DNA of 64,000 nucleotides from Istiophorus platypterus (lineage: Eukaryota > Chordata > Actinopteri > Istiophoriformes > Istiophoridae): contig CM029120.1 in the NCBI GenBank assembly GCA_016859345.1, forward strand, positions 6,437,501 through 6,501,500. The letters are read 5' to 3'. Below, piece by piece: positions 48,901 to 60,900 of this stretch; the stretch's first letter is position 1, and every line of letters starts with the position of its first letter. A program made the position numbers and the translations under genes. Below the pieces are notes generated by a model, which worked only from the letters and a program-made list of their open reading frames with translations, did not search any database and was not told the origin of the DNA.

Positions 48901-51900
48901 GTCATGGGTCGCCCAATGCTTCTTAAAATGCGGCGGTTAGAGTGTGAAAACACTGCTGTTTACCCCAGAACTTTGAAGAATTACTCTACAGTGTTTCAAA
49001 AAGGACGGGAAGGAGGTATGTGTTACCTCCCAGGTGAGTCCCCGTTCTCGTCGAACCATATGTCCTCTCCGGAAACACCCGTGAAGGACGTCTTGAGCAG
49101 AAAGTCCAGTAGGTGGCTGCCATCCACAGGCTTCATGGCGTCACAGAGCCCCACGTGGTTGGGGCACAGGTGAGTGTTCATGTCGTGCAGCCCGTGGGCC
49201 ATGGCGTAGATGGCATTGATGACGAAGCCCATCTTGCTGTCTTGCACATAGTTGTCCTCCAGGCTTTCATAACCTGTCCGCACATGAGAAGAACAGTAAG
49301 GATTCATCTCTGGGACAAATAGTTTTTTCCAAGCATTACCAAAGGGTGCTTTATTGCTTCTAGCAGTAGCATGTTACGTGTTTTAAGTTGTTTCTAAATT
49401 TTAGGTGCACGGCACAGGTTTGTCTAGCATGATGTCAAGTATTACAAAGGAGTGATAGGGTGCTCACAGATGCATTCTCCTAATTATTCTCTGAATACAG
49501 GCAACAAGGTACACGCCTCTTTGCCTCAGTGGGAGACTGCTTTAAAAGAACTGGAAGCCTCGGAAAATGGTTTCAAAGAAACCTTGTTACCATGGCAAGA
49601 CTATCCATTTCTGCATTCATGAGTCAGGATTCAATTAGAGTTGGTCTAAACCACTGTGCCACTGTGACTATGTCTCCTAGAGCAGAAAAATAAACCAACT
49701 AACGTATTTGGATCTCGTGTCTTCTGTGCACATTGTTTGGTTTTGTTTTTTTCCTCAGACCAAACACGATGAGCAAATGAGACAAAAAAAAGGTTCACAT
49801 TAGGAAACAAACAGTGTGTGATGTGCAAACACACCCTATCAGTTCAGTGTAATTCAAGCAGAGTAAGCAGGGTTTTTTTTTTCCTTAGTTGCTCTATGTA
49901 GAAATAATATGTTTTAGCTCAGGGTCGTTACAAAGAGCTGTGACATTCATTCAGTCAATTTTGCTAAAAAGCAGTGAAAGTATGTTTGGCAGCTCCTGGA
50001 ATTCTCTTTTTTTTTTAAATACAACTTCCCTTAGTGCAATGTACCCAAAATCATTCATCCTCTTGAGTTCAGGGCCAATTTTTATTTCAAAAACAGCAAC
50101 GCCTCTCACTGTAATTCACATATGTATATTTTGAGCACACTTGGGTTTATTGCAAGAGGATCAAGCAGATAAAGCTTACCTTCAAACTAGCCCTCCATGC
50201 TTTTAAACTATCAGCCTTTGAATTTTAATCTAGAACATGTTCTGTTAGCGCTGATAGTAGTGAAACTGATGTGATACAGTGTAGTCTTTCCCTTCACCGG
50301 AATCAGTTCCCAAATCCCTCTTTAATATTTTATGCAAAAGAAGTGGAGCATGGTGTAACAACTGATAATGTAATACCTGCCGGAAAATGATGTAGCATGT
50401 TAAAATGGAACTGGGTTTCCCCCTAGAATGGAATGTACAATATTAGCTAAGCATTATTGATGATGATTTGATTATACTCAAACATGAACTCAAGTGAATA
50501 AAATTCAACAAAATGACTGAAACTCCAGGTTTTGCATTATTAAGCAATATCATTGTTACGATGTCAGTTAAACATATGTCATTCTATACCACTCATAGCT
50601 GGTGTATTCTGCCATTATGTAGCTCTCCTTGTTTGTCAGACTCTATTACATTATTAAAATATTTTGAATTACCCTTTGTTAGTGCCTTTATAAGCTATTA
50701 GAAAATAATGACTTAAAGCAGGAGGAGATGATAACTTGTGCTGTATCTTTGTCTAATCATCTCTACTGAGGTCTGGGGTCTCTTAGAGATATTTATCATA
50801 CTTATCATACAACAAAATTATTAATATACCAAAACAGGGTTGCTTTTTTAAACCTTTAACTTGTAAAATTTGTTATCTACTCATCTCATCTCATCAATGT
50901 TTTTGCTATATGGTTGGCTATATATGGCTCAAAGACTATTGGTATTCCAGTCCATTCTCATGTTTCTGTATCGCAATTTGACATGGATCAGGATTCAGAT
51001 GTAAAAAAATCTAAAGACTTTCTTTTGCATATTAAAATAACAAATGTGAGGCTTTTGCCACCTCAGCGGAGGCTTGTGCTCTCTGTGTGTAGTCTAGTTG
51101 TATAATTTGTCAGGAACATCATCAGTTGCTACATGCAGGATTCCCCTGCTGCACCCAACAACAATGAACAGTATGATACACGAGGCTGACGATCTTCATT
51201 CGCTGCTGGTGTGTTTGTGGCACTCGTATTAAATCAAGTAATGATCCTTAAAAAGGACTGCTGGGACGCTGGCTGCCTGTGCAAACACACGTAACAACAG
51301 CAAAGTCAGTTGGGTAGCAGCTTGGTGAGCGTCCGATGGGAACTGCCAGTGATGACCTAGTTTAACGGCTCCTCGGCGTTGACGCTCGCCGAGCTGCGTG
51401 AGCTCCAGTCATGATGCAGTGATGTCAGGATGTCAGCATGCAAGCAGAGGACCCACGTCGCGACCAGTTGTTCTGCAATAGAACTGAACCTCCTCTGTCT
51501 ACTACATGAATTAAACTACAGAGTGAGAGAATAAAAATGCACCCGCAAACATGTCCTAATGCAAATCGGCTTTACTATGTCTGTGACTACATGCAACTTA
51601 AGCCAGATCAGCCAGTTACCATCTCAAATGTTATTGGGCTGTTTTATACGACTGTCTTAAGGCCAGAAAGGGTGTGAGAGCGGAAAGTGAGAACCAATTT
51701 TTGGGCTCTTGCTGCAGTGTAACAAAGAAAAAATAAGAGAATATAAACACCCCAATAGCTTCATATATTAGAGGTCAACTGAGATTAATAGCACATTTTG
51801 AGGAAAAACACCATCATTAAGAATACGAACAGACCACCTGTATTATCCCAACAGGTGATAAAAGCTTAATATCAGTCAACCTCTATGTATATTTTCAAAG

Positions 51901-54900
51901 GGAGCAGCATTAGGGTTCCATTCAAAGGGATTCACTCACCGTCTTGGAGTTCTACACCAAACAAAAATGAATAAAAATTTAAATGATAATTAAAAAACAC
52001 ACACACACACACACAATACAACAGGACAGCAAACAGTAACTGTATTTTCACTTACCACACAAAAATAAAGACTCTAAGAATTTCTTTTTAAAATATGATG
52101 CTTTGTAGAAATGAATAAAAGCTTGAGGTATGTGCATTATTAGTAGAGAGGCTCTATTCTCAGTGTAATAGAAATAATATGCAAGGGCTGCAAAGGAAAG
52201 AAGTTAAAATCAGCTGCAGGAAGAAAAGGTGCAGTGGCAAAAGAAAATTCACAGAAAAATCTTGAGAGCTTCCAACCAAAATGTGTGCCTTCTTTTTTTT
52301 CTTGCTGCATGCGTTATTTTATATTTACGTTTATCAATACACTTACATTTAAAATGATTTTGAAATGTTTTTGAAAGAGTGCTTGAGAAAGCATTGGTAA
52401 TATCCTCATTAACCACATAACTTAAGATTGAAAACGTAAATATATATATATATATATTGGAAAAAGGAATATGTATGAGCTCTATGCAAAAAACACGTTT
52501 AGGAAACATGCTTGTTGAGCATTGTTTCTGGAAACCGAGAACATAAGCAAATGCATTTACTTTGTTCCTTTGTAAAAGAAAAGGATTTGATTTACCTAGA
52601 TCATCATCCTCTGTACAGCCAAGTGTAACAGAAATGAACAATACGAAAAAGATATGTGTTATTGGATTGACTTAGCAAGAATTCTACCCTCTGGCAGTCT
52701 AGTTCAATATTAAAGAGTTTGTTCCATTTATGGCCTTTTGGCGTCGTCCTCTGGGCATTGCAAACATCAGAAGAGTTCACGTAGACATGATGATGCGCAC
52801 ACTGGCATCAAAATGTAAACCAAAAAAATAAACAAAAACAACTGCAAAAAAAAAACAGAGAGGGAAACATCATAATTGCCTGATGAGTTGTTTAGCTACC
52901 TGAGCAGTTCCGTGCATAATTCATGTTCTCCTGCGGGTGTCCGGGAAGGCGGCACTGGAACCGGTACTGCCAGAACTCAGGGAACCACGGGTTTCGGGTG
53001 TTGGTGCTGAGCCGGAGCTTGAGGAAGTAGTCATCGAAGGAGGAGACCTCCTCAGACTGCAGCTTCACAGTGATGCCCCCCACCGCCTCCTCTTCGTACC
53101 CCTCCACCACCTCAACTCGGTCTGCCCAGCCGTCGCTGCAGGGAGGAACGCACTGCACTTAGTGCCACTGGAAGTAGCCCAAGTTACTTTACAATATTAC
53201 GTCTGAGTCAAAGAGCTAAGCATGTGGTTTGTTGTTTTATGAAAAGCAAATACCCAATGACCTTTGAAAAACACAGGTCATTTGCAACACTTTCCTCTTT
53301 TCTGAAGATATTTCCAGAATTATTAAAGAATCTACTGACCATTTGATGCTTGACGTAGACACCGGAGAGATCGAGCAATAACAACCCTTGATAGCTGTGT
53401 GATTTCTCAAAGTTTGACCACCAAGAATATTGTTAGTTGATCTTGCCCTCTCTTTCAGTCAGCACATTAATGAAATCACCACGGCTGATGAAGAAGCCCT
53501 AACTCACACCCTTGCTTTCATCCAGGCTTGATTATTGTAACATTTTGTTGTCAGACCTGCTACGTCCTCGCTCTAAGAGTCTTCAAACATCTTCATCTTC
53601 AAACTGATGCAGCTATAACCTTAACCAAAACTAAAAGATTTCCACCATATTATCCCCTTTTTTCATGTCTGGTTGGTACTGCAATGCGGCTGCAGTCAAA
53701 GATGATCATCACGGACACTGCTCACCCTGAGCCAGCAATAAAGACTGGTTCGTGGCTCGTGGCCTTATGACAGAAAAGAAAATTCCGCCACACCACCGCA
53801 AAACACCGGAACCACCTTCAGTACGACATTGGCTAAATGATTCGGTCCGCTTTTATTGCTTTCCTGGAAGAAGTCCATGTCAGTTTGAATGGTAACTCTC
53901 ACCTCCCTTTGGAGGTTGTGCAGCTCAGGTCCCGTCTGTTGGCGGCACCTGGAAGATTCTCAAACGTCCTTCCAGATCTTTGTCTTCATTAATGATTATA
54001 ATCTACTGTATAATGTTGATTGTAAACCTGATGTTGCTGTATTGTGTGCACACCACATCGTTTTTCCTTGTCTGATCCCAGACTCTGAGGACAGTATTAG
54101 TGTCGTATACTGCAATAAAATTTCCCTTTTTTGACTTGACTAAACACTCTTCGGACAATTCTAAGGAAATTTGTTTAGTATAGTTTTTTCTTTTTTTTTT
54201 GTCTTGTTCTATTTGATATCTCTGTTTTGTGTAACCTTTGTTTGCTATGTGTTGTTGTACTGGTGTTATTTAATTATTTATCTATTTGTAAAACTAAAGC
54301 ATATTTTGATGCATATATTATCCTCTGCAATTCTTTACATCTGTGTTAATTTCTATTATTCTATATTTTCATTAAAAAATATGCTTATATATTTCCGCTG
54401 TTGGACTAAAGGGTGAAGGATCTTTTCCCTTCTGTCCAACAAAGGACACTGTACTCGCTGAAAGAAGAAGAAGAAGAAGAAGAAAATAGATACAATCACA
54501 ATCACAAGTCCAGTGACAATTCACAGATCAGCACTGTAGCAGACAATCTGCCCTGGAGAGAAACAGGCTCCCGCCCTCATGCACGTTCTCTGATTCTTAG
54601 TGATTTTTTGTCTACACTGCTCATAGTTTGTATTCACAGTTTACATGCTTGGCTATTCTAAAGTCCATTCTGCATTTAATCCTCTCACAAAACTTCACGC
54701 TGATGTAACAAGGGCCTTTGTTTGATGCTTAAGATTTGAATCATACCAAAAAAAAACAACCCTCAAACAAACAAACCCCCTCCTTCATTTGAGTTGCAAA
54801 TGCTTCTTGGGTATTTTTAAAGCAGCGTTATGCAGTGTGGGATCAAATCCGTGATGCATACATCCAACACTCTGCTTCTATGAGTAAGAGGGAGGAGAGC

Positions 54901-57900
54901 AGGGGGACATGGAGGCCTTAAATGGCGTAGTTCCAGGGTTGATTTGGCATTGAAAGCAGCTTCCTTGAATACAACAGCATGCTGAATAAAATTAAGCCTT
55001 ACAACTTTTTTTTTCACAAAAGAAGAAAAGCTGAGAGTTAGTGCTCGACTCTCCGTCCTTGAAAACTAAAAAAACCAAGATGGAAGCATCAGTGTAATCT
55101 CAGTCAACCTGAACCAGACGTGTCAAATCAATTTCAAAATCTGAATCCAACCCTCTTAAAAACACAGCAAGCATCAGACGTGTCCAGGCAGGGCTTGGAG
55201 AAACTAATCCACGCTGTCATTTCCAGCAGGTCAGATTACTGTAACAGTCTTTTCTTAAGTCTCCTCAGCTCATTCAGAAAGCTGCCGCCAGACTCATGTG
55301 AACACATTGCAGTTCCCAGGTTGCCTCCCTGACTTCCAGAGCAGAATTTAAAGTACGGCTACTTGTCTGAAAATCTCTCAGTGGCCTCAGACCAAAGCAC
55401 TGCTCATCTCCTACTGTCTTTTTAACCATTTGAACCCTCCAGGCCTCTCGGGTCGTCAGGTGGAGGGGACTGCTGGCTGAGTGTGCAAATTAAAAATGGT
55501 AACATTTAGTTGCTCTGCACCGCAGAGCTGGAAAAAAAAACCCCGGAGGATATAAGACTTGCACAAACTACGACCGAATTTAAATCAAGGTTAAAGACCG
55601 TTACGTTCTGCACTGGGTTTGATTCGTCTTTTCTGCATTTATGTCTGGGTTCTTACATTTTTAAATTACTTTGAAAGGGTTTCTATAGATTTTAATTCAC
55701 TAATAAATGTTTTTACTAAAGCTTTTTAGGCAATTTGTATTTTTTTTGTTTTTAATTGCATTATGTAAAGTGCTTTGACTTGCCTTTGGGTATTAAATGT
55801 GCCTTACAAATAACTTGCCTTGCTTGGCCATTTGGCCAACCAATGTCTAATCTACACTGGCAGAATTTCAATATTCTAATAAAGTGTGACAAACTGAATC
55901 TTATGAACACAGAACTAAACAACTTCAACAGCCTGACGATGTGAAAAAGTTCAGCACATGAAAACCTTGCAATGAGATTTTATCTGTTTTCTTAACCATT
56001 CTAGCAGAGCAGCTCGAGGTCTGGTGGACAATAGACCATGTTGGTCCAGGTTCAGCAACAGCTGGACATCAAATTTTGTACAGACATTCATCGATCCAGA
56101 GGATAAATACTTTGATTTTTCTTCCAGTGCCACTGATATTTTGTGATTGATGAGTGTAAAGTCTTGATAGTTATCAGATGGCTCGGCATGAATTTTAGTA
56201 CTAACTTGGCAAAATCCGTTTCATGTGGTTGCATCACTGCGCCAAAATCTTAATGTGTCCCATATTCTGTTTTATGACTAGATGTTACAAAACTAATGAC
56301 ATTCCCATCATTTAGCTGCACTTTCACTCCACTGCTAGTTGGTAAATGTCAGCATGTTAACATGATGAACAAAGATGACATTAGAAGCACTGTATCTATT
56401 TAACATGTTTTTTTTTTGCCACCACATGAAACTATTTTTATGTAGGTATTTTTATGTAGGTTTTAAATGTCATGTTTAATTGTATAGGAGTAAGCATATA
56501 GCATGACCAAGTACCACATACCACATAAGCATGTCAGCATTGTCACTGTGAGTATGTAGACTTTACTATCTAAATAATTTTGTGATTTGATAAATCTGGA
56601 ACAAAAAAATGAATATTTGTATTCAAAATGGAAATAATTGAGGGATTGTGATTATTGCACATACTGCAGTTCGCCAGCAGGCCAAAAATACAAATTACCA
56701 GCTTTCTGTAACCCATATTCGGGTTGTTGGGGTTTTTTTGTTTTTTTGGAAAGCGAAGCCAGCAGCACGATTGGTTTGGCTGGCACTTCAAGAATGAACT
56801 GACAATGGCTGTCCAGTATGACAGTATCAACAGTACCTGGCCATCTGCTTCCCAGCATCACACTCCCCCCAGTCCAGCTGTCTGAGTGCCAAAAACCTAC
56901 AGCTCTGACGTCAACACAGGCACGTACTGTACAGATTTACAACACAAACCGGATAACACGTTAAAGGACCATTGGATTTGGAAGAGGAGAAGAGGCATAA
57001 TTGAAATTCCTAATGCAGAGCATTTGTTAAATCTGAATTATGTTTTTATTAAATAATTCATCTTAGGGGAGGACATTGTCAAACCAAAAGAGATAAAGAG
57101 TCAAATATTAAGGAGCTTTTTGTCAAGCACAGGATCATAAAAACTGATATATTCTTCTTTCATCATTTCCAAAGCGATGGGGGCCTCACCTGAGAGTTGA
57201 TCAAATGAGTTGCCTGTTGTTTGAGTTGTGTGGGATCTGTGGTGCGAGAGCAGCCATTTCTCTCATCCTCCGCACAGCAGAAGATGGATGGCTGATGACC
57301 AGCGCCTCGGGCGTTTTCGGTTGGCCCATTGCACAGGCCCGCATGCGATCGCGTATTGCATGGCTCTAAAAAACATTTTCCTTTTTCAGTAGTCTCCTTG
57401 ACCCAGAAAAACACACGCTCGCACACACTTTGCTCTGCCAAACTCACGCCCTCCTTATCATCCGTTGAGATTTTAGCAGCAGTGCGATTTGGAGTGGAAG
57501 GGGTGAGAGCAAGTTTAGGCTTTACAATGCCCTGATTTTTTTTTTCCCCCCACACATGTATTTCATCATTTGGAGTTTGAGAGAGGGGTTCTGAGTCTGT
57601 CTCATCGGCCTTTGTAATTAAAGCAGCCACACGTTAACAAGCCATCTCTCAGCAAATTAACCACAGCGAGCTGTTATCGTAGCCCCGTTTCAGGTGCGGC
57701 GACTGCCCCTAACAGGACTTGAAATGAGCTGGGGTTCCATAAAGAGGGAATGTCTGGTATTAAATTGCTGATATGAGCTTTGATGTTCACTACTCCACAT
57801 TCCCCAGCTTATGCTGGAGGTGCTGTCCCACATTAGCCCATCCTGCCTGTGATCTGACAGGGAGAGGGAGAGCTCGCTGCATGGATGCATTATTCATTAC

Positions 57901-60900
57901 TGAGCCCGACTCAAAGCATCTTCTGCTTTCAGAGGAACTCTACTCCCGGCAGGAAAAAAAAAAAAAAAAGAATATTTTCGGTTCCATATGAACTTTGTGT
58001 ATACCATCCATCCAGAGTCTAGGTGAATAATATAACAGCAAATTCAGCGTCCTTATTTTCCTCACAGAATTATGATGTAATTTATGTACCTTTTATTGAT
58101 AATGTTGTTTCATGTTTTAATGTATTCACATTTTCATCATTATTATCATTATTAGTATGATCTCTATTTATAATTTAACCTATAATTGTTAAAATATTAT
58201 GCAAATTGTAAAGCACTTTAACCTACCACTGTAAATGAAATGTGCTACATAAATAAATCACCTAACTTAGTTTAATGATTAAAATGTAAACAATAGTATC
58301 AGAACCTCCATAAATGGATCTCATGATTATATTATTTTGTCAACCTTTGTTTCCAAGGTCTAATTTTAACTTTTAATCTAAACATTAAAGTCAACATGGA
58401 GGAAAGGTCCTTAATTCGCTTGTAAAATGGAAATAATAACTCCACCTGGTGACAACTCCAGAACAGTTACCAAATTGACCTTGTAGTGAGATTGTTTCAT
58501 CAACTAGTTTTATTTTCATTACTGCCACAGATGTTCTCAGTGACTTGGAAACAAATGGTCAGATCCTGAGAAAAACGTGACAGTCCTGAGGTTTTTTTTC
58601 CCCCCATAACTTATTAAATCTTTCATTTTGCCTGATCATTAATTCATTGCCTGAGTTCCATTTGCCTTGAAACCTTTTTTAAAAAAAACAAACAAAAAAA
58701 TCCCCAAATGCAAACAGCAGCAAAAAGAGAAAGAGTTCTTTTCCAAAGAACAAATTTCAAAATTTTAAAACTTGTGTGCTTTTCATCCCAAAATACATTA
58801 CAGAAAAAACTACCCCCCCCCAAACCAACTACCCCCTTCCTCCCCCCAATGGGATAACAAACCCTAACAAACCTGCCAATTAGGAGGAACTCTCCGGCTA
58901 CTCCGAGCCGTCTCATGGCCATGAGCAGCCCTCGGACTGTCATGCCTTCACAGAAGCAGACAACAACGCGGGCTTTAGGCAGACGCTCCCGCAGCTTCCT
59001 CAGCAGCCTGTCGAAGTGCTTCTCTCCAGCGTTGCTGTAGATCTTGTCAGAATGGGCGATGCAGATGCCTTCCTGCGAGGCAAGCTCTTTGAACACTTCC
59101 ATCCCACTTTCTCCGTAGTTACCTGAGAAAGACAAGAGGAGCTGTCAGGGGAGTTTCATTCAAGGGGGGGCCGGGGATCAATGGGTTTTGATTTATAAGT
59201 TCACTTTGGATTTTTGCTTTTCCCATATTGTTTAAATATCAGATGTGTTTTGTGTTGTTGTTGTTGTTGTTGTTCTGTGCCGAAATAATAATCCAGGGAA
59301 AGTTTGCTGAGATCACGCATCTCTTCCTTCAGCATTTCTGTGAACTGTTATGTCCCCGGATTTCTTTTTATGGAATCAGCACCAGTACGACTGCAGCAAA
59401 AAGGGCTGAAGGTGACCTCAGCAGCAGTTTCTGGGGACGAGAGGAGCACTTGTCATTCTTAGGTTGCCTGTCCACAATTGGAACTGGATCGAACATAGCA
59501 TCACTGATCAAAGCCCATAACTGACTAAAATATACTTTAACATTCAGGTTCTACTCCTGATGCCTCTGGGACTTCTGATTGATATAATAGCTCTTATTTA
59601 TTATCATTTATAAAACAGCATACAGATCATCAACACTGTAAACTCCCCAGCTTTTGATTTGATTTTCATCAGCTTGTCATAAACTCAAATTCCTTCAGTA
59701 TAAAAAAAAACAACAAAAAAAACAATGAGAGATTTGCAGCAGCTGTTTTATGGGTATTTCAGGTATGCACATCACATTTGACTCTTGCTCATGTGGGAGG
59801 AATCTCAATTATTATAATCTTTTTTCAAATTTATACATCCTCTTACATGCTTATTAAAATGTGTTTTCGGTGTGTTACCTTGCATTGTCTGTCATTACAT
59901 AAGATATGTTGAGAAGCAACGCAAAGGTTTTTCAAATGAGATACAAGGCAGCGTGGTGTAGCTGCAGCGTGCCTGTCTGGACTGATAATCAAATACAAAT
60001 CAGAACAACATGTTTTTCGCAGATGAAATTGAAGGCTGCCTTCTCAGTTAATCTGGCCACTGATTTCTCAATAAACTGATTCATTGTTTTGTGTGTGAAA
60101 TGTTATAGGTTGTCCAACTAACAGTCCAAAGAGAAAAGCAGCAACCCCCCTCCATTGGAGAAGCTGTAAACATAGATCGCTTGACATTGTTGCTTGAAAA
60201 ACAATTCAAACGATAGATCGGCTATGAAAATAGTTGCCAATTCATTTCCAGTTATTGTTATTTCCAGTTATTTTCCTGTTTCAGCTCTGGGTGCAATAGC
60301 AGCTGCTACCTGCAGGAGCAACAAATTAAGACTCCTGCTAGCAATACTGAGGAAGAAAGGAGAGGAAAAGAAAAGGAAAAAAGAAAGAAAAGAGAAGAAT
60401 AGAGAAGAAAAAAGAAATGATGTGAAAAAGAAAGAAAATACGAGGGCATGTACTTTTTTGTCTCAATGATATGAAATTGCTTTTTACGGTCTTTGATGCA
60501 TAAAATGAACCTTACATTCTCTACAGGAGATCACAAGAGAACACCGTTTTCTATTTCCATCTCTGAAATTGCCCTCCACCAATACTGATGTCATGCACAT
60601 GAGCCTTACAAAAGAGATCACAACTGTCTGCAGCCACCTGGTGTTAGAACTGTAGTCTACATAACGTCAGACACAAGATTATCAGCGGTTGCACTATTCA
60701 AGTTAAATGCAACAGTACAGATGAAATAAGTGCCGAGCCTGATCTTAAAGATGATCTTAAAGATTAAAGAGCCACGGTTTCTAAGATGGACCTTCTCTTT
60801 TGTGCCTCCTTGTCGCAAATTTTCTGTTTCACCACCTGTTGCCTCTAAGATAACTAAACAAACACTAATGTAGAAGACAGGACAGCTGATAATTTAAAGG

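Larger units (their letters stand above)
46545..59122 (-). other. grm1: grm1 exons 2-6: ligand domain lobe 2 and cysteine-rich domain
   Basis: Exon 2 (58873-59122): NYGESGMEVFKEL, KIYSNAGEKHFDRLLRKL, VVVCFCEGMTVRGLLMAM. Exon 3 (52900-53135): SDGWADR, GGITVKLQSEEVSSFDDYF, NPWFPEFWQYRFQCRLPG. Exon 4 (49027-49273): YVQDSKMGFVINAIYAMAHG, LCDAMKPVDGSHLLDFL, FTGVSGEDIWFDENGDSPGR. Exon 5 (47414-47582): SVYDYINTGSWHEGVLSLDD, RSVCSEPCSKGEIK. Exon 6 (46545-46671): VIRKGEVSCCWICTACKDNE, FTCKACELGWWP. The paired cysteines of the cysteine-rich domain are kept. Intron 3 (49274-52899) contains two candidate microexons, and intron 5 starts with GC. Confidence 0.95.
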
